DNA from: Sipunculus nudus
Taxonomy: Eukaryota; Annelida; Sipuncula; Golfingiida; Sipunculidae
Length of the DNA: 64,000 nt
Reading direction: 5' to 3'
Assembly: GCA_026874595.1 (NCBI GenBank)
Contig: CM049309.1
Location: forward strand, 93,086,723-93,150,722
Shown here: in pieces, positions 13,478 through 25,344 of the stretch
Layout: every line of letters starts with the position of its first letter
Numbering within the stretch: position 1 is the stretch's first letter
The notes under the pieces: generated by a model
What the model saw: only the letters and a program-made list of their open reading frames with translations
What the model was told of the DNA's origin: nothing
Databases searched by the model: none
Position numbers and translations under genes: made by a program

Positions 13478-14001
13478 TTATCAACTAATGTCATTCAATT
13501 ATTTCTAGCGACCAAATATATTCGCCTTTGTTACAGAGGTGAGCTGATCCAATAATTGGATATTATCTTTACCTTTCCACACTCTAACTGACTTTGCAAT
13601 AAGCTGTCTACACAGTGAATTCTCCAAATTAATGCTCTATATGGGATTCAGATATATGTGCTTGGATAAGCGCACGCAATGTTTCTAACATTGAATAACA
13701 GTGTCCACAGACAAAACTTCCATTTATCCTCAATGTTGTCAGATCAAAACTAATAAACTGGATACAAGTAATTACTGAGTGAAGCAGCCTCGATGTTGCT
13801 TCCAGGTCCTACCTGATTTATATCATCTGTCTAAACAATACCAGAAACAAGTCACAAAACCAATGAATAATCATGACTGCATTTTTCGCTTCTCTCTCGT
13901 CTTTCATACTGTGCTTTTATTCTGTCATAAAGTTTCTTTAAAATAACTTTAACAAATAATATACAAGAAATAAATATTTTAAATCTATTTCACATCATAA
14001 A
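13478..14001. other. hAT-like element interior, no gene recognised
   Basis: AT-rich sequence between copy A-a and the family C array. No repeat match or coding similarity was recognised. Confidence 0.4.
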
Positions 14002-16320
14002 CTAGATGTGTCGGAACGACACGAATGCCCCCGCCTGGGGCAAATTAGAAACATTTGTAAAATTTTGAAACATTTTTTAAGTTCAGGAGGTGTCGTATGG
14101 TCAAAAGTAGGTCAACAAGGGCAAAATGCAAACTCGATCTGTAACGGGTCATTATCAAGCAACACACCAAAACTCATGCCAGTATATGCAGGCATTGAAA
14201 AAAAAGTCCATACATGTGCATTTTCCATAAAAATTTCTGTCTTTCATGAAATTTTCTATGTTTAGGAGCCGTAAAACAATAAAAGTAGGTCAACCGGGAC
14301 GAAACGCGAACTCGATCTGTAACTGTCATTATCTGCCCACACATAAAAAATCAGGGTGGTATCTGCAGGCATTGAGAAAAAAATGTCAGTACATATGCAT
14401 TTGTTATGAAAATTTCTATTTTTCATGAAACTTTATGTTCAGGAGCAGTCAAATGGTCAAAAGTAGGCCCGTATCTGCAGGCACTGCGAAAAAAAGTCCA
14501 TACATGTTCACTTTTTTTATGAAATTTTCTATGTAAGAGCACCGTCAAATGGTCAAAAGTAGGTCAACTGGGACAAAACGTGAACTCGATCTGTAACTGG
14601 TCATTATCTGCCCACACACCAAAAATCAGGCCAATATCTGCAGGTATTGCGAAGAAAAGTCTGTTCAAGTGTATTTGTCATGAAAATTTATATTTTACAT
14701 GAAATTTTCTATGTTCAGGAACCGAACAATCAAAAGTAGGTCAACTGGGACGAAACGCGAACTCGATCTGTAACTGGTCAATATCTGCCCACACACCAAA
14801 AATCAGGCCAATATCTGCAGGCAATGCGAAAAAAAGTCCGTCATGTGTATTTGTCATGAAATTTCATATTTTTCATGAAATTTTCTATGTTCAGGAGCCG
14901 TAAAACGGTGAAAAGTAGGTCAACCGGGACGAAACGCGAACTCGATCTGTAACTGGTCTATATCTGCCCACACACAAAAAATCGTGCCAGTATATGCAGG
15001 CATTGTGAAAAAAAAGTCAATACATGTGCATTTTCCATAAAAATTTCTGTCTTTCATGAAATTTTCTGTGTTTAGGAGCCGTAAAACAATCAAAAGAAGG
15101 TCAACTGGGACGAAACGCGAACTCGATCTGTAACTGTCATTATCTGCCCACACATAAAAAATCAGGGTGGTATCTGCAGGCATAAAGGAAAAAAAGTCAG
15201 TACATATGCATTTGTTATGAAAATGTCTATTTTTCATGAAACTTTCTATGTTCAGGAGCAGTCAAATGGTCAAAAGTAGGTCAACTGGGACAAAACAAGA
15301 ACTCGATCTGTAACTGGTCATTATCTGCTCACACACCAAAAATCAGGCCTGTATCTGCAGGCACTGCGAAAAAAAGTCCATACATGTTCCCTTTTTTTTA
15401 AATTTTCTATGTTAGAGCACCGTCAAATGGTCAAAAGTAGGTCAACTTGGACAAAACGTGAACTCGATCTGTAACTGGTCATTATCTGCCCACACACAAA
15501 AAATCAGGCCAATATCTGCAGTTATTGCGAAGAAAAGTCTGTACAAGTGTATTTGTCATGAAAATTTATATTTTACATGAAATTTTCTATGTTCAGGAGC
15601 CGTAAAACAATCAAAAGTAGGTCAACTGGGACGAAACGTGAACTCGATCTGTAACTGGTCAATATCTGCCCACACACCAAAAATCAGGCCAATATCTGCA
15701 GGCATTGCGAAAAAAAGTCCGTACATGTGTATTTGTCATGAAATGTCATATTTTTCATGAAATTTTCTATGTTCAGGAGCCGTAAAATGGTGAAAAGTAG
15801 GTCAACCGGGACGAAACGCGAACTCGATCTGTAACTGGTCTATATCTGCCCACACACAAAAAACGCGCCAATATCTGCAGGCATTGCGAGAAAAAGTCCG
15901 TACATGTGTATTTGTCATGAAAATTTCTATTTTTCATGAAATTTTCTAAGTTTAGGAGCCGTAAAACAGTCAAAAGTAGGTCAACTTGGACAAAACGCGA
16001 ACTCGATCTGTAACTGGTCATTATCTGCCTACACACAAAAAAATCAGGCCAATATCTGCAGGCATTGCGAAAAAAAAGTCCGTACATGTGTATTTGTCAT
16101 GAAATTTCTATTTTTCATGAAATTTTCTAAGTTTAGGAGCCGTAAAATGGTCAAAAGTAGGTCAACTGGGACAAAACGTGAACTCGATCTGTAACTGGTC
16201 TATATCTGCCCACACACCAAAAATCAGGCCAATATCTGCAGGCATTGCGAAAAAAAGTCCGTAAAACTGTTTGATTTCGGAATGACGGAAGGACGGACAT
16301 GGGTAAAACTATATGCCCCG
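14002..16320 (-). mobile_element. Family C element with a tandem array of ~180-bp units
   Basis: The terminus CTAGATGTGTCGGAACGACA at 14002 contains the perfect hairpin GTGTCG-GAA-CGACAC. About a dozen units of roughly 180 bp follow. Each has AGGAGCCGTAAAAC or a variant (14262, 14893, 15595, 15775, 15955, 16135), AGTAGGTCAACTGGGACGAA, AACTCGATCTGTAACTGGTC and TATCTGCAGGCATTGCGAAA. The array ends near 16266, before a GACGGAAGGACGGACATGGG tail. The right border is approximate. The same family starts at 37533 and 49349. Confidence 0.8.
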
Positions 16321-16596
16321 GCCACTTTGTCGCCTTTGCCAAGTGACAACATTGACCCAGAACTTATTAAGGTCATCACTGGGCGTAAACACCTTACTAA
16401 GGGCCCTTGTGAATCGTAATTATAAAAAAATCATTTGATGTATTTACACGCTTGCAAATTATTTCGTTAATACGAATAAATTTTCGGTTCCTGATTTTAA
16501 ATAAAAAAAAACGAATTTTCGGAAATTCGGCATTCGATAAAACGGTGCTCTACTGCGTATATATATATATATATTCACAAACGTGCCGCTATGAAT
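16321..16596. other. Unassigned stretch with a TA microsatellite
   Basis: A (TA) run at about 16557-16573 is the only feature seen. Confidence 0.4.
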
Positions 16597-17192
16597 CATT
16601 GTAGATAATGTGTAGTTTCAAAGTGGAGCTTAAAAAAAGTCTGAAGTAGCTTCTTGAAACTAGAAAGTGTATTATTAGCAGCAGTGATGCAAGCAGGAGA
16701 GGAGGCTGGGTCAAAGCTGTCCTTTGCTATATATACTGGTGGCCATGACCTGTGGGCACGGGCCAGAATCCCATTGTTCTTCTGCCAGTCTTCCTGGCTT
16801 TTCGTGGAGGGTAAAGTAAGCACAGATAGGTAATGGTCACCAGACGTAGCCTTGAGGGACAGCACATGACAACAAACCCAGTGCACTAACACTGGTAAAC
16901 AACGGGGGGTGCAAATGATAGGACCTGTATGTTCTCATAAAAATGTTTTGCCATGAAGACAAAACATACATTTGCTTTTGTGATGCTCCTTGGAAGTTTG
17001 TTCCACAGCTCCGGTGCAGCATAACTGAAACACCTTTCTCTATAGGTTTTGGTCCGTATTTTTGGTTTTGCGAAAGTTAAACATTTTTCTGACCGAAGTG
17101 ATCTAGCTGCCATATATCTAACGTCTCTGATTTATATTGGTGACTGACCATTCAAGGCATTATAAGAATGTATTTTGTAAAGTATGGGGAGC
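16597..17192 (-). pseudogene. 3' end of a LINE reverse transcriptase ORF, disrupted
   Basis: The minus-strand translation gives LYKIHSYNALNGQSPI, a stop, then SLRSEKCLTFAKPKIRTKTY and RERCFSYAAPELWNKLPRSI. It continues as SSFKKLLQTFFKLHFET and a stop codon. This FSYAAPxLWNxLP...FKxxLKTxxF pattern is typical of the C-terminus of CR1/jockey-like non-LTR retrotransposon polyproteins. A stop codon near 17130 and a 289-bp insert show it is dead. Only the tail is present, as expected of a 5'-truncated copy. Confidence 0.75.
16691..16979. mobile_element. 289-bp insert with a 7-bp target duplication inside the LINE tail
   Basis: The minus-strand heptamer GCATCAC flanks the insert (16684-16690 and 16980-16986). 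Removing the insert and one heptamer restores an uninterrupted reading frame through the LINE tail. The insert has no inverted termini or poly-A tail that I can see, and no recognised similarity. Confidence 0.7.
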
Positions 17193-17205
17193 ACACCTTA
17201 GGTGT

Positions 17206-19269
17206 GTGATATAGAAAGAAAAAAGATGACCTTCATGCATACTGTCGATTTTGTGACATTGAGATAAAGTGTGACAATCCTGGCAAACAGCAGCTTATGC
17301 AACATGCTAAAAAGAACAAACATAATGAAGCTATCAAATACCTACAGGATTACAAGCATATCAAACTGCACTTTGGGACTGCTTCTGCAAGTACCAGTAA
17401 TGGTACCAGTTCAAATTCTACAAAACTTGAGAAGATCTATTATAGTGCAGCACAGATATCTTGGATGGCAAAGATAGCCCACTGTAATTTTAGTCTTTGT
17501 TCGAGTGATCATAATGCGGGTACATTTCAGAAAATGTTCCTGACAGTAAGATTGCTGCAAATTTCATTTTGACTAGAACCAGTGCCTTACATATGATTTC
17601 TGAGGGAATGGCCCCATATTTCAGGAGAGTTTTTGTGATGATTCATCAAGTGTGGTCTTCCATTTGGCATGAATTTTGATGACACAACACCATCTCAAAT
17701 TAAGAAACAAATGTATTTCACTATTCGCTATTGGTCACCAACTCACAACAAACTCTTGAGTCACCTACTAAATATCACTTTTTTTTGCCATGCTGAAGGA
17801 TGGCTGTGGACAGAATTCCTAAGAACAGGCTCAACACATTTGTTCGAGATGGTCCTAATGTCAATAAGGCAGTTATGAGGAGGTTGTAGGAACTCATCAC
17901 AGAAGAACATCCTAAATTTGGTGGATTTGTGGATCTTGGTAGTTGTGTGTTGCACATTGTCCACAATGCATTGGGCAAGGTCTGGGGAAATACGGTAAAT
18001 ACATGGCCAGTTTTGTTTGTATCTGCATTCTCTTTTTTAAGTACAGTGCAGCAAGAAGAGAAGATTACACAGAACTCCAGTTGACTTTAGATGTTGAGAT
18101 GCACATGTTCAAACAGCACACTGAAGTTCACTCTGTGTACTTTGTGTATGACAGCATGTGCCAAAACCTGAAGATCATGAGGTTCTTGAGAGCCATTTCA
18201 CTAGAACGTAAATATAAGAGAAAACTCAGGGATATACCATGCAGTGATGTCAAGCTGCAACTCTCTGAAAGAGAGCTCAACATCACACTCGGAAAGCTCT
18301 TGGAAAATTGAAGACAGAAAAACAAAAGTCAGCACTTTTGGGTATGCGTTCATTCCATTCAGCTGTATTGTCTCACAGGCAAACCAAACTACCCCTTGAC
18401 AACCCACTCTTGAGAAATCTAGGTTGTCTTAATCCTGAAAAAGAGGCAAACAATCAACATTGCAATCTATTTAAAATGTATCACGCAAGCTTCAGCCTCA
18501 GTTGGAGACACCTCTCATTCTGGATGAGTGGAAACAAGTAGATGCTGATGTCGACTCTCTGCAATAGAGCCAAGATATTGAAGAATACTGGAATGCCGTT
18601 TTCAAGCTTCAGTCTGTTGAAAGCAAGTGTAATTGTCAAAGGTCTCATATTGGCACAAGCAAACAAACGAATCTTAAAGTTGTCTTTCAGTCAATGCACG
18701 TGTTGTAACCAAGGAAAGGGCATCTCTTGGAGAGCGCAATAGTTGGTCTGCGTTTGGTGAAGGAAGCATTTCGATTTCATGATCCAGTGAGTTTTGAACC
18801 AGAAAAAATACCAGTCATAAAAGAATAGAAACTTTCAGTCAGGTCTGCCCATGGAGTACTTCAGGTGAGATTGGAAGAAGAGAATGTGGAACTGGAAAGG
18901 AAGAAATCAGAAATAACGAGAAGAAATGGATCAAAAGGAGAAAGAAAAAGCAAAACTGCAGGAAAAGAAAGAGACACTGGCAAAGAATGAATAAGATCTG
19001 GCAAAAAAAAAAAAAAAAGAATCAGCAGCAAGGGGAGAATTAGATGTTGTAGATGAACAGAACTGCATAATGATGCCACATCCAAACTGCATGATGCTTT
19101 TTTATCTGGTACATCTGTCAATGACCAAAGAGTGACTGTGGCAACCGTGATGCTTGGTGCAGCCAAACCAAAACGAGAACGAGCCATGCAGCAGCTCATC
19201 AAATCAGATCTGAACCGAGGTCCTTGGAAAGTAAAACACGCAAAGTACTGGAGAAAGCTATACCAGTAA
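17206..19269 (+). pseudogene. Decayed hAT-like transposase
   Basis: Several frames are needed to read it. An N-terminal zinc finger reads HAYCRFCDIEI...QQLMQHAKKNKHN (17240-17330). Next come IAANFILTRTSALHMISEGM (about 17550), NFDDTTPSQIKKQM..YWSPTHNK (17670-17755) and DLGSCVLHIVHNALGK (about 17930-17980). KYSAARREDYTELQL (18040) is followed by a C-terminal hAT dimerisation-like part with ERNSWSAFGEGSIS-like text and RFHDPVSFEPEKIP (18735-18815), then a charged coiled coil. Frameshifts and stops throughout show it is not functional. The flanking CAGGG TIRs agree with hAT. The subfamily is uncertain. Confidence 0.75.
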
Positions 19270-19666
19270 AGCAATCAAAAAGAAAAAAAGAAAAATAGTG
19301 GGGGAAAAAATATGCTACTCCTGCAAAAAAAGAGGGGCAGCACTTGGTTTTGACATTTTCCAAAAGTGTGTTCTAAAACAAATATATCCTGACAAAAATG
19401 TTGTTAAACAAATAATACTGTAATTTCTATTTTAGTGTTGTGAACAACAATTTTCTTATGAGAGTATTGTAAAAGAATGAGCAGTAATTGTGGTGGACCT
19501 GGATGGCTATTAGGCAACAAAACTCATAGTTCCTTGTTCCTTCATGTTCCTTCGGAGGTCATCTTTCGTTAGTTATATCTCCTATTTTTTCCTATTTTTA
19601 GAAGAAAATTCCTATTTTTACACTTGAATTTTCTTATCTTCTTACTTTTCTTACCATCATCTTTAG
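19270..19666 (+). other. hAT-like element 3' subterminal region
   Basis: AT-rich non-coding sequence with TCCTATTTTTTCCTATTTTT near 19579, the counterpart of the TTCCTATTTTTTTCTTATTT beside the left terminus at 5283. Confidence 0.6.
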
Positions 19667-19678
19667 CTTGACGCCCTG

Positions 19679-19758
19679 GAGAATAGCATGGAATAACGTA
19701 GGGACGATGGTGGACGGACGACGCTGCGCCATTGCATAAGCCCACAGATTTGAACCTG
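19679..19758 (-). mobile_element. B-family copy B-2, right part and terminus
   Basis: Sequence GGAATAACGTAGGGACGATG followed by GGACGGACGACG and GCCATTGCATAAGCCCACAG continues the B-2 copy broken at 5270. It matches the B-1 end at 11865-11944. Confidence 0.65.
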
Positions 19759-20736
19759 ACTGAGATAGCATCCGTGGCACCAGTCCCATATAACATAATA
19801 TGGGAAACTATAGTCTTTTAGAGTTTATATATCGTTCTAAAGTATTTACATGACAAATAGATGGTAATTGTTTGTAAATTCAGAATAATAACAGTTCATT
19901 CACACCACTTGAGCAAAGACAGTATGACATGATACCTGTGACATAAAATAACTAAGAAGACTACGTTCTTGTGTTTGGAAGAGTCCAATTAAAACTTCCT
20001 CCATGTTGCTTGGGTGTGAGGTGGTTTATTACTGGAATCTTTACTTTAGTCATTACTTTAGTAACCATGTTTCATCCCAATTCTATAACGAACCTGTGGA
20101 TCTGCATTAAATAAAGATACTTCAAACATCACTAAAAGTAAACAATAAAATAACACGTAGGGATTAATCATAAGTAGTTTTTAATTCTATAAATCTTATG
20201 GAATATACAGTTTCCTTTGTTACACAGCTATAACAATATACATCTTGCAGTATACATACAGTAGTATATATACAATAACAGGCTTAAATGGATAAAACAC
20301 TGTAGAAACATGTCTGTATATAAACAATAATTCAATCATGCTTAACATGATTACACACAAACATTTAATCATCAACAACTACACTCCACCCTGATTTACA
20401 GTATATTAAAAATCCCAGGTATTAGTTAATTAGTAAGGCCACTTGATGATCTGTGAAACCTTCATAATGTGGACAATGGCCGGATCTTAGGGTTTGTTTG
20501 CAACAGGATTATGTCCACAGTAGCAAGGTTTTAGTACTACCTGGTAGATTTAATATTAAAAGGTGATATTTAAAGGACATCCAAAGACGTCTGTACCTGA
20601 CAGGTGTATTGAGCATCTATAGACGTCTGTACCTGACAGGTCTCCCGCTCAAATCACAAGGTCTCTCTGTTAATAAATGTAGCTACAGCTTTTATCCAGA
20701 AGATGATACAAGAACTAATAATATATACCAATTACC
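19759..20736. other. No gene; one short spaced duplication
   Basis: The only feature seen is a 21-base exact repeat starting AGACGTCTGTACCTGACAGG at 20585 and again at 20621. No coding similarity was found. Confidence 0.45.
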
Positions 20737-22632
20737 CAAAAAAGGGACCCATGGGTCACTGTGCTCAACTGACGTTAACCTTGAAGGTAAATATCTAAAA
20801 TAATATCAAATGGAGATAAAGTGTAAGAGGAAGAGGTAATAAAGGCCATGGTTGGTTTATATGATTGGCTTGTATTGATGAGTAAGAAATTGCTGCAAAT
20901 AATATTTTGTGACCTGACCATGTGTTTCCTAATGTTGAAACTGAAGCATGTGAGCAGTTTGTGAACAAATGATCTGTACTATTACCATGATCATTAGTTG
21001 GCTTTTTGATTAACTGTTGACATTTCAGTAGTTTACACATTTGTTCAATTGAATCTATTTTTTTTATAATATATATTATTAAATATATATGTATTTTCTT
21101 TATGAAATGTATACAGTTGAAATATAACTAATTAACAACATAAAACAGGGCAAACAAAGCCTGATTTCAAATTCTGCTGAGGAAGGAAAATAATGAACAA
21201 ATGTTTGTATTAAATCCTCATTTTTTTATCACATCAATTTTTTTTAAATTGAAGTTTATATTTCTATACATTTCCAATATAACATATATATCTGAATATA
21301 AAAGTTGTTTAATAATTCTCAATTGCATCATCATAAATTTCAATCTTGTCAGATAACACCACATCATGCATACAAATGTATATTTATTTTTACCACGAAA
21401 AATATCTTTTAAATCTGCAAAACAATAATATCTAAATATAATACTTGATTTAGATTTCACAATTTTTAATTGTGTCTTTATATATCCATAATGTGCTTCA
21501 TATTTTATAATAATTTAAGCATACTGATGGGTTCAATTATATTTGATAAAATCATTTAAAAGAAAATTGATTTCTTTAAAAATGCTACATTACACAATAT
21601 TGCATCTTCTGGATTACACCTTGAATTACTTTTTCAAGGAAAGTTTTTGCATTTCAGAGTGGAAACAGCATTACATTAATGAAGATACAGTGAAAACAAT
21701 AACAATTACTGCATAACAATTGCTGGGTTGGGTTTGCGGGGGTGGGGGGGGGGGGGGTTGATTGGGGTGGTGATATGAGAATAACTGTACACCTGTCACA
21801 ACAGGGGATCTCCCTCAGTGACTGTAACAAATGAGAAACCCCTGGCATAGCTGACTTCCATTGACCTGGAGTTGGACCCTACATCTGTAATCTGTAATCA
21901 AAGCAAATGAATACAATAGAGCATCAAGAAAAAAATCAATAACTAGCTTAATTTTCAAGCTTTTATTTTCAAATTTCAGATGTAAACAAATTCAATATTT
22001 ATGTTTACATGCTGTGAAAATTAAATCAATGGTACTTACAGGAAAAAAACGTGCCATGGTCAAAATTGCACAAAATTTAAGGTACTGATTTTATTTTAAT
22101 GCTCATAACTTAAAAAATTTACAAAATTCAGATCTAACTTTGGGTAAACAATTGAATCTTAATTAAACATAGTTATATACTTGGGAAAATAGACTCTAGT
22201 TTCAAAATTTTTCATGTTAAGTGAGTAAATATTTTTCCTAATTTTTCCATTATGTTTGGGCCCATAATTCAAAGAATTTATACTTAACAGACTTATTTTC
22301 TGGCATGTACATAGGAACTATGTAGAGGAATATTTATGGTAAATATGAGGAAAAACAGATGAGTGGTTTTGATATTAGGCAGTCCTGAAGTGTGAAAATA
22401 GGATTTTAATAAAAAATTGAGGTTTTTCCTTAACTTCTCAAAGGAAGGAAGTCGCAAAGACCTAGTTTTCGGCTTGGTAGGAGATCTTGGGGACATCTAA
22501 CATTATGCTGAATTTTGGATTCCTAGGTCTCACGGTTTCAAAACGTGCCACATCTACGGCCGGACGGACAGACGGACGGACGACAGACAATGGACCACAA
22601 CTATAGCTCAGATGACTTATAGTCAGCTGAGC
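20737..22632 (-). mobile_element. A2-family element, copy 1
   Basis: In minus orientation the 5' end GCTCAGCTGACT is at 22632, with the GACGGACGGACG tract inside it. The other end is a degraded stem-loop GGGACCCATGGGTCAC at about 20742. The left 1.1 kb matches 39158-40290 closely, including the poly-G run near 21741. It is a variant family sharing both ends with family A. Confidence 0.75.
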
Positions 22633-23503
22633 TAAAAATGTAAATATATGTAAATATTGATTTGGTACACTGGGAGGTGTGGATTGAATCTGAAACTGGC
22701 CGGCCTCTGACTCATCAGCCTTGAGTATCAAAGTGACTGGTTAGATATCATCTGTTTATTGCTATACCTGGTATTTCTGATATTGGTGCATCATTGATAA
22801 ATAAACCTAATGACCTTTTTTATAATTCATCAGAACCAAAACATGGCCTGAACATATATGGGTATAACATAGTCATAATCAAAATTTGCCTTGTATATAA
22901 CAGCTGCTTGAACATGTGCCCTGAATGATACATTGTTAAATCTGAAGCCAATCAGATTATGGCTGGCTATGTTTTATACATCAGAAACAAATACAAATGT
23001 CATGATGTTCAAACTATTAACAAACATTAAAGCTTATATATTTACCCACTGTGGTGTTTACACATAACCAAAATGGTCAGAGTTCAGCACTAACTTTACA
23101 AAGCATTACATAATGTATAATGGTACTGACAAGGACCACATAAACCTGAACTATATCTACACCCAGGCCTTGTTTATTAGGACTTTGTGTGGCATTGGAT
23201 GTGAGCCAGAAAAACTGCAGCTCTGAAGTGTCAGTGACAACCTTGACTAAGATGGTATAAAGTGAAACTGCCTCCCCATATATATTTTGTCTAAACTGCC
23301 GGTAATCATTTTGAAATATATTAAATTTACAATAACAACCCTGGTCCAAGGATTGTCCACACGCAGTATAAATATAAACTTTATTTTACATAGATTGTAA
23401 TACTAGTTATCATATCTAATGCTTAGCACTTTCCATGGTTTGAATGGCTGGGTTCAGTAGTCTGTATGAAATGCCCATGTAGTCTACAAAAACCTTCTGT
23501 ACT
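22633..23503. other. Intergenic, no feature recognised
   Basis: AT-rich single-copy-looking sequence with no exon or repeat match. Confidence 0.4.
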
Positions 23504-23810
23504 GCTTGTTGGATAAGCTGCAGTGTTAGGTAGAGAGCTTGTTGGATAAGGTGCAGTGTTAGGTAGAGAGCTTGTTGGATAAAGTGCAGTGTTAGGTAGA
23601 GAGCTTGTTGGATAAGGTGCAGTGTTAGGTAGAGAGCTTGTTGGATAAGGTGCAGTGTTAGGTAGAGAGCTTGTTGGATAAGGTGCAGTGTTAGGTAGAG
23701 AGCTTGTTGGATAAGGTGCAGTGTTAGGTAGAGAGCTTGTTGGATAAGGTGCAGTGTTAGGTAGATAGCTTGTTGGATAAGGTGCAGTGTTAGGTAGAGA
23801 GCTGGTGCCA
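23504..23810 (-). repeat. 33-bp minisatellite, about 9 units
   Basis: The unit begins GCTTGTTGGATAAGGTGCAG and ends TGTTAGGTAGAGA. Because 33 is a multiple of 3 and no stop falls in the unit, a 166-residue open frame runs through it on the minus strand (23416-23916) with the repeat YLTLHLIQQAL. There is no sign that it is a gene. Confidence 0.9.
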
Positions 23811-25108
23811 GACTTGATGAAGGACTTTCACTATAGAGCTCTGTATCAAATGAGGATATGAATCCTGAACATGTTGTGATCGATGTTATGCCTATGACTG
23901 GGTCAACAGTATTCATTAGGGCTAGTATGTTATTTAGATAATATCCTTTTACTGACGGATACCTTTAGTACAATTATTGAATCGGTACCTAAATTATAAT
24001 CTTCAAATTCTTTTGCAGCAACGGGATTTAAGATTACATGTATTTTTAATCTGTATCTGTAAGTAAAATATTGTAACAATGAGTGAGAAGATCTTTAAAG
24101 GATCAACAAAGTTGCAACTTGTAACTTTTTTCTTCAGGAAAATGTGACATTTCTGCTCTTATTGCTTAACTGTGAATGCTACATGGAAGCCAGGGATAGT
24201 CATTAAATACATAATTCAGACTTAGCATATTTCAGGCATACAAATATTAATGTTTTACTAATATTGAATGCCAAACCAACATTTCTTGAGACCCAAGCCT
24301 CGTCTGACTGATAAGCCCCCAAATCTGAGCTGGTAACTGATAATAACATTTCTTTAAATAGCCAGCTCTATTTTTTAGGTGCTCATTTTATTATACAAGT
24401 TGACAGATATAAGTAGCCATCTGATCTTATTACAAATCAATCCATTTTCTTCCCTCAAAGCTTCATGATGTGTCTTAAGAAAAGTCTTGAACATTTAATT
24501 AACTTTGAGTTTGACAACAGCGTGGATTAAACAAAATGTGAAGATTCAAATCACTTTCCCATGCCATGCCTCTTACATTTCATATCAGATCCACATTGTT
24601 CATATACACAGGTAGTGTAAGATTCAGTTGTTAAGGAGGTGAAAGCAACACTAACTATGAATCATCACAATAGGTAAGGTGTAAATGATATGAACGCAAC
24701 TAAAGTAACAAAGATATCAATAAAATACAAAAATAGTGCTTGTGTTATTATTTGTTTTTTAAAGTCGAAAATAAAATCTGCAAGGACAATGCTTAAAGTA
24801 TCACTACTGAAAATGGAAAATTAAACTGCATGCCTTAAATAACAAAGACAGGTGGCTGGCCTAGAATGTGGAACTCAATATATCTCAAGCATATTACAGT
24901 CTGATAAACATTTTGGAGAGTGACAGCACACTTTATCATAGGTAAGAGATATCTGGCCATTTGCAGCAGTCCTGATTTATAAAATCAAAATTAACATTGC
25001 ACATAACATAAATTTTACAAATGTGAATGTAAAATATTGCTACATTTCAGCAATAAGCAGTTTCAATGCAAATATTTTTATCACAACTTTTTCAACTTTT
25101 TTTTAAAC
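23811..25108. other. Region downstream of ABCD3, possible 3' UTR and spacer
   Basis: No open frame, exon or repeat was recognised. Part may belong to a long ABCD3 3' UTR. Confidence 0.4.
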
Positions 25109-25114
25109 TTTATT
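25109..25114 (-). terminator. Candidate ABCD3 polyadenylation signal AATAAA
   Basis: An AATAAA hexamer occurs on the minus strand about 150 bases after the stop codon. The region is AT-rich, so this could be chance. No further support is visible. Confidence 0.3.
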
Positions 25115-25266
25115 ATACAAAATCAGTTAGAATAGTATAAAATCAACTCAATAAATAGGCTGCTCTTAATAAACTTATTAACAAGTTTGATTTGGGTTAT
25201 TGTACAAGAATCACAGTTGCAGCAATATTTAGTTGTAAATAGACAAGCCTAAATTAGTCTTAAGCT

Positions 25267-25344
25267 TCATGAGCCGAACTCTACAGTGTCTGATGTGATT
25301 GGCTTGAACTCAAAGGAGCCACGACCATCCATATGGAGGTAATA
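25267..25344 (-). CDS. ABCD3: ABCD3 last coding exon e21 and stop
   Basis: The exon encodes [20 protein letters not shown] and VEFGS, then TGA at 25267-25269. The terminal sequence is nearly that of vertebrate PMP70. The acceptor is TTCTTTCCAG. The 3' UTR continues to lower coordinates. Confidence 0.98.
   Translation of the reverse strand, partial: YYLHMDGRGSFEFKPITSDTVEFGS

Larger units (their letters stand above)
5271..19678 (+). mobile_element. hAT-like DNA transposon, decayed and multiply invaded
   Basis: Perfect 12-bp terminal inverted repeats CAGGGCGTCAAG (5271-5282) and CTTGACGCCCTG (19667-19678) enclose a decayed transposase (17206-19269). Just inside both ends are TCCTATTTTT repeats. 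Flanks GAGATA (5265-5270) and GAGAATA (19679-19685) look like a target duplication with one base lost. The flanking B-2 sequence reads continuously if the element is removed. CAGGG termini are typical of hAT elements. Most of the 14.4 kb is later insertions. Confidence 0.75.

Noticed and set aside
14920-16342. Minus-strand open frames of 60-105 residues with repeated YRSSSRFV-type text
   Set aside because: They are shadows of the ~180-bp family C units, whose length is close to a multiple of three. There is no conservation or start context.
18861-19274. 137-residue minus-strand frame rich in Leu/Ser/Phe
   Set aside because: It is antisense to the charged coiled-coil end of the decayed hAT-like transposase, where purine-rich coding gives an open reverse frame.
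1-25000. A second cellular gene left of ABCD3
   Set aside because: Reading both strands gave only transposon or repeat-derived coding similarity. No spliced conserved exons were recognised.
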